Assembly: GCA_020426085.1 (NCBI GenBank)
Contig: JAGQQP010000092.1
Coordinates: forward strand, 1-10,673
DNA from: Planctomycetaceae bacterium
Lineage (GTDB): Bacteria; Planctomycetota; Planctomycetia; Planctomycetales; Planctomycetaceae
Direction of reading: 5' to 3'
DNA length: 10,673 nucleotides
Both the position numbers and the translations under genes were made by a program. The notes beneath the pieces are model-generated. The model did no database searches and was not told the DNA's origin. It was given only the letters and a program-made list of their open reading frames with translations. Below are positions 1 to 5,959 of the stretch, one piece after another (position 1 is the first letter of the stretch; the number at the start of each line of letters is the position of its first letter).

Positions 1-2154
1 GAGACTGCACGCACTCTGAATTTTGATCAACGTAAAGAAGAGTTAAGTGCACTTAAGAAAATCATCAACGAGAAACTCGAGCTTCATTGGGAGCAGATCA
101 ATCAGAAACTGAAGCACCAAAATAATTCCCAGGAAGATAATTCTTGCACGCCGATACATGAATTATGTAATTATCACGATGATTTAAGTCAGACCATCTT
201 GAGCATACAAGATAAAAAACATCATCAGATACTCGAGGAAAAGTCAAAAGACTATGAGGATCAAATCAGGGTCCTTCAAGCAAAAAATCAAAGACTGCAA
301 TCTTCGTTTTCCTGGAAGGTGACCAAACCTTTACGCTGGGCCTCTCACCGGTTCCCTAAGACTGGTGAAAAAGTAATTACTGTTTTCAAAAAAGCAAATC
401 AATACACACGTTTTCTCACCAGCTTAAAACATACTCCAGTGGTAAATTATGACTGGGGGTTGCCTGCAGGCATTTTAGAAAAAATAAACGCCTATCAAGA
501 AGCAACATCGAAAAAAACTAAACGAAGAATTGCCGTTTATTGTGCTGTCTTTGGAGAATACGACACCTTACTGTTGCCGAAACAGCTTAACGACGATGTG
601 GACTACATCTGTTATACAGACTGCCCGCGTCAGACATACGGTGTGTGGCAAATGCGAACTTCACCCTATTATCATCCTGACCCGGTGCGGATTGCACGCT
701 ATGTTAAAACCCATCCACACCAGTTATTGTCGGACTATGATTATGTAATCTGGATAGACGGTAATGTGAGCATTAACTGTGATATCCATAAATATGTCGA
801 CATGATCAAGGATGGAGAGACCAGTATCGGGATGATTCCCCATCCGTTGAGAGACACTTTCACGGAAGAGGTTGAAGCGTGCAAGCATCTTGGCAAGGAT
901 AACCCTGATCTCATCGACACTCAGGCTTCTTACTATTTGAAAAACGGGCTCAATGAGTATATGGGATTATTTGAGACCAACGTGATGGTCATCAAACCGG
1001 ACGATCAGGATATTGCTTCGTTATTCACAACATGGTGGCGAGAAATAGAAAAATTCAGCCGACGCGATCAACTGGCACTTGCCTGGGCCTTAACACAACA
1101 CCCGTTGAAAATCACCTCGATTCTCCCCAAAGGGGTCTCCGTTCGTGAAGAGAAAGATTTTATCTATTTCACGCACAAGGACTCGCGCAGTCTGAAAGTA
1201 CCTGCCGAGATCGTTGCGCCAGGCCACCTGGAAACTCCTCAGAAGGGAGAAACATTTTATCACGTTAAAGAAGAGCGTTTGAACAAAATTAAAGATACAC
1301 CCATCGATATTATTGTTTGCGTCTACAACGCTTTGGAAGATGTGAAAATCTGTTTAAATGCGGCGAGAGAGCATTTACTTCCTCAGCATCGCATCATCAT
1401 TATTAATGATCTCTCTGATCAACCCACAACCGAATTCCTGCGCACGTTTTCTGCAGATGACCCACAGGTTACTCTTGTCGAAAACGAAACAAACCTGGGT
1501 TATACAAGATCTGCGAGTCTTGGTTTAGCCACTGGTACAGCCGATTTTCGAATCCTGCTTAATAGCGATACGATTGTTTCTGAAAACTGGGCACTTAAGA
1601 TGCTGGATGTCGCCCAAAGCAGAGAGGATATAGGCATCGTCAGCCCGCTTTCCAACGCCGCGGGTGTGCAGTCTGTACCAGAAATTAAATCCAGTGGTGC
1701 CAAAGGTCTGCATAAAGCGGTGAACGTGATTCCGGATGGCATCTCGAACCGGGATATCGATCTGTTTCTGGAAACGATCAGCCCGGCAGACATCACCCCC
1801 GAAGTTCCACTCGTGCATGGATTCTGTTTTGGTGTGAAAAAGGCAGTGATCGAGAAAATCGGGTATTTTGATGATGTCAATTTTGAACGTTATTACGGCG
1901 AAGAAAATGATTATTGCATGCGAGCCACTGCTGCCGGTTTCCGCTTCGCCATTGTAACGAACACGTTTGTCTTTCACCGCAAAGCCAGAAGTATTGTCGA
2001 GGAAGAACGGATTATTCACCTTGATAAATCCGGTAAGCGACTGCGTGAGCTCTACGGTTCAGACAACATCAGGATCGCCTGCCTACAGGGTGAGAATCAC
2101 CCCTTACTGAAAGAAATTCGAAGTAAGGTGGATACGTTTTTCAGCAGTAAATAA
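1..2154 (+). CDS. Two-domain glycosyltransferase (coiled coil + DUF616-like + GT2), 5' partial
   Basis: The reading frame is open from base 1, so the gene begins left of the window; a TTG at 199 is not its start. 717 residues are visible. Residues 1-95 are charged and heptad-like (coiled coil), ending in a motif SSFSWKVTKPLRW of the kind that often follows coiled coils in multi-domain glycosyltransferases. Residues about 175-375 resemble the DUF616 (TOD1/MUCI70-like) glycosyltransferase domain: AVYCAVFGEYD, ICYTDC, VIWIDGN (acidic pair near 251-255) and a later RRDQLALAWA. Residues about 435-700 are a GT-A fold GT2 domain: IDIIVCVYNA, INDLSD, NLGYTRSASLG, NSD at 521-523 as the likely metal/nucleotide-sugar DxD equivalent, then GEENDYCMRA and a downstream FHRKA. 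No membrane segment is visible. Likely role: cytoplasmic assembly of a surface polysaccharide or glycan; donor and acceptor cannot be read from sequence. The region is visibly more AT-rich than the genes further right, which could reflect transfer. Confidence 0.9.
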   Translation, partial: ETARTLNFDQRKEELSALKKIINEKLELHWEQINQKLKHQNNSQEDNSCTPIHELCNYHDDLSQTILSIQDKKHHQILEEKSKDYEDQIRVLQAKNQRLQSSFSWKVTKPLRWASHRFPKTGEKVITVFKKANQYTRFLTSLKHTPVVNYDWGLPAGILEKINAYQEATSKKTKRRIAVYCAVFGEYDTLLLPKQLNDDVDYICYTDCPRQTYGVWQMRTSPYYHPDPVRIARYVKTHPHQLLSDYDYVIWIDGNVSINCDIHKYVDMIKDGETSIGMIPHPLRDTFTEEVEACKHLGKDNPDLIDTQASYYLKNGLNEYMGLFETNVMVIKPDDQDIASLFTTWWREIEKFSRRDQLALAWALTQHPLKITSILPKGVSVREEKDFIYFTHKDSRSLKVPAEIVAPGHLETPQKGETFYHVKEERLNKIKDTPIDIIVCVYNALEDVKICLNAAREHLLPQHRIIIINDLSDQPTTEFLRTFSADDPQVTLVENETNLGYTRSASLGLATGTADFRILLNSDTIVSENWALKMLDVAQSREDIGIVSPLSNAAGVQSVPEIKSSGAKGLHKAVNVIPDGISNRDIDLFLETISPADITPEVPLVHGFCFGVKKAVIEKIGYFDDVNFERYYGEENDYCMRATAAGFRFAIVTNTFVFHRKARSIVEEERIIHLDKSGKRLRELYGSDNIRIACLQGENHPLLKEIRSKVDTFFSSK

Positions 2155-2188
2155 ATCATATTGTACTGACTTTAAAATACGTACCAGG

Positions 2189-2230
2189 CTGATGAAGATC
2201 GGGGTGTCACCAGACTTTTCAACTCATCAG
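2189..2230. repeat. Inverted repeat between convergent genes
   Basis: The arms CTGATGA (2189-2195) and TCATCAG (2224-2230) are perfect complements 28 bases apart, with a smaller dyad GGTGTCACC inside (2203-2211). It lies in the 78-base gap between the convergent glycosyltransferase and rfbA stops. It could help end both transcripts, but neither side has a clear T-run, so a terminator is not claimed. Confidence 0.35.
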
Positions 2231-2232
2231 AA

Positions 2233-3114
2233 TTACATGGGAAGACCATCTAAGATCCTGATTAAATAGTGACCGTATTCGGTTTTGGCCAGCAATTCTG
2301 CCTGTGCTCTCAACGCATCTCCAGTAATCCAGCCTTTCCGGTAAGCGATTTCTTCCAGACAGGCGATTTTTAACCCTTGTCTTTTTTCAATGGTCTGAAA
2401 GAAATGACTGGCTTCCTGCAGACTTTCGTGAGTCCCCGTATCGAACCAGGCATGTCCGCGACCGAGTAACTCGACGTTCAACCCGCCCCGTTCCAGATAG
2501 GCATTATTAACAGACGTGATCTCCAGTTCGCCTCGCGCAGAAGGCTTCACATTCTTAGCGATTTCAATCACATCGTTGTCGTAAAAATACAATCCTGTGA
2601 CTGCGTAGTTAGACTTGGGTTTGGCCGGCTTTTCTTCGATGGAGATCGCACGTTGTTCGCTGTCGAATTCCACAACACCAAACCGTTCCGGATCGTGTAC
2701 CTGATAGCCAAAGACGGTCGCACCGGATTCCCGCGCCGCCGCTGATTTCAGACTGTCCGTAAAACCGTGTCCGTAGAAGATGTTGTCACCTAAAATCAGG
2801 CAGGCGTCATCGGTGCCGATGAAGTCTTCACCAATCAGAAACGCCTGGGCCAGTCCATCGGGAGAAGGTTGCTCTGCGTATTCAAACTTCACACCCCACT
2901 GCTCACCCGTCCCGAGTAAATCCTGAAACATCGGCAGATCATGCGGAGTGGAAATGATCAGAATCTCCCGGATCCCCGCCAGCATCAGCGATGACAGCGG
3001 ATAATAAATCATCGGTTTATCATAGATCGGCAGAAGTTGTTTCGAAATCACTTTCGTCACCGGGTGCAGTCTGGTTCCCGTTCCTCCCGCCAATACAATT
3101 CCTTTTCTCGACAT
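2233..3114 (-). CDS. rfbA: Glucose-1-phosphate thymidylyltransferase (RmlA/RfbA)
   Basis: Converts dTTP and glucose-1-phosphate to dTDP-glucose and pyrophosphate, the first step towards dTDP-L-rhamnose and other dTDP-sugars; cytoplasmic. The 293-residue product has the family length and motifs: nucleotide-binding GGTGTRLHP (10-18) with K25, [10 protein letters not shown] (32-41), [12 protein letters not shown] (81-92), metal-binding aspartate in LGDNIFYG (D110), EEKPAKPKS (K162), [10 protein letters not shown] (194-203) and WFDTGT (D225). I chose ATG at 3114 because AGGGA sits six bases upstream and the protein then begins [11 protein letters not shown], as usual in the family. An in-frame ATG at 3162 would add 16 residues that do not resemble RmlA. 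The gene converges on the glycosyltransferase, and no rfbB, rfbC or rfbD is beside it in the window. A weak -10 (TATGAT on the minus strand, 3172-3177) lies inside the dyad at 3162-3182. Confidence 0.97.
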   Translation of the reverse strand: MSRKGIVLAGGTGTRLHPVTKVISKQLLPIYDKPMIYYPLSSLMLAGIREILIISTPHDLPMFQDLLGTGEQWGVKFEYAEQPSPDGLAQAFLIGEDFIGTDDACLILGDNIFYGHGFTDSLKSAAARESGATVFGYQVHDPERFGVVEFDSEQRAISIEEKPAKPKSNYAVTGLYFYDNDVIEIAKNVKPSARGELEITSVNNAYLERGGLNVELLGRGHAWFDTGTHESLQEASHFFQTIEKRQGLKIACLEEIAYRKGWITGDALRAQAELLAKTEYGHYLIRILDGLPM

Positions 3115-3161
3115 ATCAATTCCCTGTTTTGTCTGAGGCAGAGCGATTGTTGAAAATACCA

Positions 3162-3182
3162 TCAGGTATCGATCATACCTGA
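3162..3182. repeat. Perfect 8-bp dyad upstream of rfbA
   Basis: TCAGGTAT (3162-3169) and ATACCTGA (3175-3182) are perfect complements around a five-base centre CGATC. The dyad lies 48 bases upstream of the rfbA start and covers a TATGAT -10-like hexamer on the minus strand. It could be an operator or a leader hairpin. No protein is known to bind it from the sequence alone. Confidence 0.45.
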
Positions 3183-3336
3183 ATCCTGTTGCCCGAAATG
3201 CAGGACCTGCTTCTCAAATCCCATCAGCGCAAATCTTTGTGAGACATCCGTTTGGTATTGAAAATCGGAAAATAAAGCAACCTGATTTCCAGCATAAAAA
3301 CAGGCATGACAGGAATTCTGGGAACTCTTCCTGGTC

Positions 3337-3363
3337 AAACGGAGAATTGAGATCCGTTTTTTT
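3337..3363 (+). terminator. Intrinsic terminator reading plus strand, no plus gene upstream
   Basis: Stem AAACGGA (3337-3343) and TCCGTTT (3353-3359) with a nine-base loop, followed by a total of seven T residues (3357-3363). On the plus strand this is a textbook rho-independent terminator. On the minus strand the same stem ends in only three T residues, but it sits 28 bases past the stop of the 3391-3873 gene, so it may end that transcript as well. Confidence 0.6.
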
Positions 3364-3390
3364 AGCCCCAACTCCTGTCAGGACAGCATT

Positions 3391-3873
3391 TTACAGCGCC
3401 TCTTCCCAGGGACGATAAATCAGAATCAGGCTCAACAGTGAGGCCAGAGCGATCAACAGCGGGCCGCTCATCAGGTAATTGGAAAGGGCAGATTCCTCAG
3501 AATCCGGAACGTGTGGTCCTGCCAGTTTTCGATAGAGTGCCCCGGCTCCGAATAACAGCAGGAACAGAACGAGTGTCATCAGCGGTATCACTGGTCCGGC
3601 AATGGTGCCCGCCGCCATCAAAAGTTTCACCAGTCCGGCAGCGGCCATCCCCAGTTTCAGGAAAAAGATCCCTATAAACAAGGCCAGAAAGAATCCCGTC
3701 AGGTGCAGCGACCACTGTCCATCGAAGACAGCGAGGACGAGTCCGCAGATGATTCCACTCAGATTCAACCAGTTCGGTATTCGCTGCGTATTTTTTTCGA
3801 GGATCATCGACAGGCAGATCAGGGTTCCCAGGCAACCTATGGCAATCATCGCGATTTCTTTTGATTCAAACAT
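3391..3873 (-). CDS. Membrane protein resembling A24 prepilin peptidase, catalytic aspartates absent
   Basis: A 160-residue hydrophobic protein with about five membrane segments (roughly 7-25, 38-50, 56-74, 86-110 and 134-152). It carries the landmarks of the A24 prepilin leader peptidase/CpaA family: TQRIPNWLNLSG (29-40) and AAGLVKLLMAAGTIAGP (78-94). In active enzymes the first motif has an aspartate six residues before IPN and the second reads GxGDxKL. Here these positions are E26 and L81, so both catalytic aspartates are replaced. It is therefore unlikely to be an active aspartyl protease and may be a structural or regulatory paralogue. The start at 3873 is supported by AGGTGA seven bases upstream. 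Only 41 bases separate the start from the tRNA terminator, so its promoter must overlap that element or it depends on read-through. No other pilus or Tad gene is in the window. Family resemblance is by motif only. Confidence 0.7.
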   Translation of the reverse strand: MFESKEIAMIAIGCLGTLICLSMILEKNTQRIPNWLNLSGIICGLVLAVFDGQWSLHLTGFFLALFIGIFFLKLGMAAAGLVKLLMAAGTIAGPVIPLMTLVLFLLLFGAGALYRKLAGPHVPDSEESALSNYLMSGPLLIALASLLSLILIYRPWEEAL

Positions 3874-3914
3874 CGCCCGGTCACCTGCCTGTCTGTTTCG
3901 TATGAATGAGACAC

Positions 3915-3947
3915 AAAAAAACCCGGTACCGAAATTAGATACCGGGT
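3915..3947 (-). terminator. Intrinsic terminator of tRNA-Asn
   Basis: Read on the minus strand: ACCCGGTA, an eleven-base loop, TACCGGGT, then seven T residues. A T-G and a C-G pair can extend the stem to ten. It starts 31 bases downstream of the tRNA 3' end and has the correct orientation for it. Confidence 0.8.
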
Positions 3948-3977
3948 GTATTCACTGTTTCTTAGAAGTGAAACAAG

Positions 3978-4050
3978 CTCCTCGACAAGGACTCGAACCT
4001 TGAACCTAGCGGTTAACAGCCGCTCGCTCTACCGATTGAGCTATCGAGGA
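3978..4050 (-). tRNA. tRNA-Asn (anticodon GTT)
   Basis: The 73-base minus-strand cloverleaf is complete: 7-bp acceptor stem TCCTCGA/TCGAGGA, D arm GCTC-AATCGGTA-GAGC, anticodon stem AGCGG/CCGCT with loop CTGTTAA (GTT), a 5-base variable region, T arm CAAGG-TTCGAGT-CCTTG, and discriminator G at 3978. CCA is not encoded (CTT follows), so it must be added after transcription. The gene is transcribed alone between its own promoter and terminator. Confidence 0.97.
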
Positions 4051-4094
4051 TCAGTTCTGTGAATCAGGAAAGCTCCCAACCACATTGTGCGTAT

Positions 4095-4123
4095 AACATA
4101 TTGTGAGAAATGTATGAAGTCAA
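4095..4123 (-). promoter_or_regulatory. Sigma-70-type promoter of tRNA-Asn
   Basis: On the minus strand, -35 TTGACT (4118-4123) is followed after exactly 17 bases by -10 TATGTT (4095-4100). The predicted transcription start is near 4088, giving about 38 bases of 5' leader to be trimmed before the mature tRNA end at 4050. Confidence 0.7.
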
Positions 4124-4205
4124 CCGATGTTAAACAGGAACCACCGGGGTTCTGACAAAATATTTGAGAATTTTGCCGGCTTGTAAGAATCGTAACTGTT
4201 TTGAG

Positions 4206-4649
4206 TCACTCAGCTTCGGCGTCTGGCGGTTTGGGGGCAACCCCTTTGATCTTTTCGAGGGTTACTTTGTTTCCCTGTTCGTTGTACTCGATGAGATTCA
4301 TGAAGGCCCCCATCAGCATGATCCCTCTACCACAGGGACGTTCCAGATTCTCCAGCAGAGTCGGATCAGGAACATGACTGCGGTCGAACCCTTCTCCTTC
4401 ATCCTGGATTTCCACACGAACCCGTTCGTCACTGATCCAGCATTGGATCTCGACACTCTTATCGGGAGACATGCGATTACCATGTTTAATCGCATTGACC
4501 AGCGCCTCTTCCAGCGCCAGGCGCACCGAAAAGACATCTTTCTCCGGGTATTCACGTACCTCAAGAGCCTCGACGATTCGGGCCTGAACAGCCTGACCTT
4601 CCGAGGTATCACTGGGTATCGTTACTTCAAAGTGTTCGTCCGATGACAT
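4206..4649 (-). CDS. Anti-sigma regulatory factor, HATPase_c_2 (RsbW/SpoIIAB-like)
   Basis: A 147-residue GHKL-fold protein of the serine-kinase anti-sigma type. The N box is EEALVNAIKHGN (47-58, with E48 and N52 placed for Mg-ATP and catalysis), the G1 box is DEGEGF (83-88) and the G2 box is GRGIMLM (107-113). Proteins of this family bind a sigma factor or other target and phosphorylate an STAS antagonist; the STAS gene just upstream at 4841-5197 is the obvious partner. The tail VAPKPPDAEAE is acidic and proline-rich, probably disordered. I chose ATG at 4649; a GTG at 4664 would add five residues. Neither has a clear Shine-Dalgarno sequence, so the start is uncertain. It is a cytoplasmic regulator. 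The 191-base gap to the STAS gene is long for a tight operon. Confidence 0.9.
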   Translation of the reverse strand: MSSDEHFEVTIPSDTSEGQAVQARIVEALEVREYPEKDVFSVRLALEEALVNAIKHGNRMSPDKSVEIQCWISDERVRVEIQDEGEGFDRSHVPDPTLLENLERPCGRGIMLMGAFMNLIEYNEQGNKVTLEKIKGVAPKPPDAEAE

Positions 4650-4717
4650 GAATTTGGCCAGCACACGATTTCTGGTGTTTATCCAGTAACTAATTCAAAG
4701 AGTATTCAAACTCACTC

Positions 4718-4748
4718 TGAGAAGCTTGTTTTGATAACATTCTTCTCA
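4718..4748. repeat. Inverted repeat between STAS and HATPase genes
   Basis: The arms TGAGAAG (4718-4724) and CTTCTCA (4742-4748) are separated by 17 AT-rich bases. They lie in the 191-base spacer between the two partner-switch genes, 69 bases upstream of the HATPase start. There is no T-run, so an operator, processing hairpin or chance dyad is more likely than a terminator. The spacer also holds a TAAAAT -10-like hexamer near 4783-4788 on the minus strand, without a good -35. Confidence 0.3.
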
Positions 4749-4840
4749 ATCTGAACCTCTCACAATCATTGTTCTCAAATTATTTTACTGAAGAATGGTT
4801 GAAGCAGACAGGGAACGGATCTGCAATTACCAAGCCAAAG

Positions 4841-5197
4841 TTAAAACCCTTCGAGAGCCGCCTCCTGTGTTTCGGCGATGTCAAACAGTTGATTCAGTCT
4901 CGTAATGGCAAAAACTTCATAGATATCAGGACGAATTGAACACAGTTTCAATTTACCTTTTGCCTTTTTCACCTTTTTATCCAGCGTAATCAGCTTCCCC
5001 AGTGCAGCACTGGAAAGATATTCCACGTTGGAAAAGTCAAGAATGATCTTCTTACGTCCATCTTCATCGACAAGACCAAATAACTGAGTCCCGATGATCT
5101 GGATATTTCCTTCATCAAGAATTTTCTTGTCAATAAATTTTGCAATGGTGACATCCGAAACTTCTTCGATATCAACACGACGGTGACCAGCTGCCAT
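4841..5197 (-). CDS. STAS-domain anti-sigma factor antagonist (RsbV/SpoIIAA-like)
   Basis: A 118-residue single STAS domain with the family hallmark KIILDFSNVEYLSSAALGKL (50-69). By alignment to the SpoIIAA DSSGLG loop, S63 is the predicted phosphorylation site; the aspartate before it is serine here (S62). Unphosphorylated STAS proteins bind and displace an HATPase anti-sigma factor; phosphorylation by that factor switches them off. The partner is most likely the gene at 4206-4649 downstream on the same strand. The N-terminus MAAGHRRVDIEEVSD flows directly into the first strand, and the total length fits a stand-alone antagonist. The ATG at 5197 is preceded by GGA at a short distance, a weak ribosome-binding site. 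No PP2C phosphatase (RsbU/RsbP type) or sigma factor is in the window, so the signal input and target lie elsewhere. Confidence 0.92.
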   Translation of the reverse strand: MAAGHRRVDIEEVSDVTIAKFIDKKILDEGNIQIIGTQLFGLVDEDGRKKIILDFSNVEYLSSAALGKLITLDKKVKKAKGKLKLCSIRPDIYEVFAITRLNQLFDIAETQEAALEGF

Positions 5198-5262
5198 AAT
5201 TCCAGCCCACCCTCTTCTAAAAAGACAAAATCCGACGTAGGCACATGAATTCCCTGTGAATC

Positions 5263-5279
5263 CACTATCGCAGATAGTG
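5263..5279 (-). repeat. Perfect 7-bp hairpin in the STAS gene leader
   Basis: CACTATC (5263-5269), three-base loop GCA, GATAGTG (5273-5279). It lies 66 bases upstream of the STAS start and downstream of the proposed promoter, so it should be in the mRNA leader. There is no T-run after it. It may be an operator, an mRNA-stability hairpin, or chance. Confidence 0.5.
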
Positions 5280-5343
5280 TGTGTATCGACGACTGCCTGG
5301 CCCGATCGGAATCGATCATAAAACGAATTGAATCAAGTATCAA

Positions 5344-5349
5344 ATTATA
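5344..5349 (-). promoter_or_regulatory. Putative -10 element for the STAS/HATPase unit
   Basis: The consensus TATAAT reads on the minus strand at 5344-5349, in an AT-rich stretch, with a T-rich but non-consensus -35 region. Transcription would start near 5337 and give a leader of about 140 bases that contains the hairpin at 5263-5279. Confidence 0.4.
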
Positions 5350-5959
5350 CGTGTTAAGACTAAAAAAGAAATTATCTAAACAGATATTCCCGATAGACTA
5401 ACATCAATTTGAGCGAGAACCACAAGTCCCCCGTATTGCATGATCATCACGCTTTCTTTCCTTGGTGTCAAGCATATTCGCAAGATTGTTTACGGGATTC
5501 TAAGGGTCTAAGTGCCATATTCAGCAGACTTTGTGTAATCTCGCAGGCTCGGAATGGCAAAACCCCCGTTTCTGAGGGAAAATCTGACATTTACTGCACT
5601 TCCACCCCCTGCTCACCTTCCCCATGCGAAACGGAATTTTGTTAAGACATTCAGACATCAACCTGGAAATTGTGTTAATGAAATGAAACAGATGGCTGAC
5701 GCAGATGATCTGTTTCCACGAAAAAGATTTTCGCTTTCTCCCCGTGGGATTACGAATCCACACGCATCGAATCACCGTCTGCATCTGCAATTGTCATAAT
5801 CCTGCCAACAGGACGCCCGTTCGCTGAAACCGCTCTGCTGCTTCCTGTCCCCTTCCCACGTATCGCTTCGGGCGCGATGTTTGCCTTTTCATTCCCGATG
5901 ACCCACTTCATCTCGTCACAACACCGTGATTGAGACTCTCTGTTCAATCGGGGACTGCA
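5350..5959. other. Long spacer without a convincing gene
   Basis: About 610 bases between the STAS promoter region and the secreted-protein gene. Open frames of 78-89 codons exist on both strands, but none has a ribosome-binding site, a recognisable domain or a sensible composition. The only structure I see is the tandem dyads at 5685-5733. No clear promoter for the 5960 gene is visible; a CATAAT at 5795-5800 lacks a -35 partner. Confidence 0.5.
5685..5733. repeat. Tandem inverted repeats in the spacer
   Basis: First dyad: GAAACAGAT (5685-5693) and ATCTGTTTC (5708-5716), nine perfect pairs around a 14-base loop. Second dyad, two bases later: CGAAAA (5719-5724), loop AGA, TTTTCG (5728-5733). 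The two could form adjacent hairpins in RNA of either strand. Neither is followed by a classical T-run. Confidence 0.5.

Noticed and set aside
199..2154. TTG at 199 as the start of the glycosyltransferase
   Set aside because: The frame is open without a stop back to base 1 and the upstream residues continue the coiled coil, so the gene simply runs in from the left.
3162..3371. 69-codon minus-strand frame ending in a TGATG overlap with an upstream rfbA ATG
   Set aside because: It starts with a TTG that directly abuts AGGAG without spacing, has no domain, and crosses the dyad and terminator; the rfbA start at 3114 makes the overlap meaningless.
3978..4050. tRNA-Asn as an integration site for a mobile element
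   Set aside because: No repeat of the tRNA 3' end, no integrase and no foreign-looking genes are seen on the 3' side.
4990..5343. 117-codon minus-strand frame overlapping the STAS gene
   Set aside because: Its second half is the STAS gene in another frame; the first half has a TTG start just downstream of the -10 with no ribosome-binding site and no recognisable domain.
5521..5790. 89-codon minus-strand frame with a CxxC pair in the long spacer
   Set aside because: A single CxxC, no ribosome-binding site and a random-looking composition; overlapping plus-strand frames look equally unconvincing.
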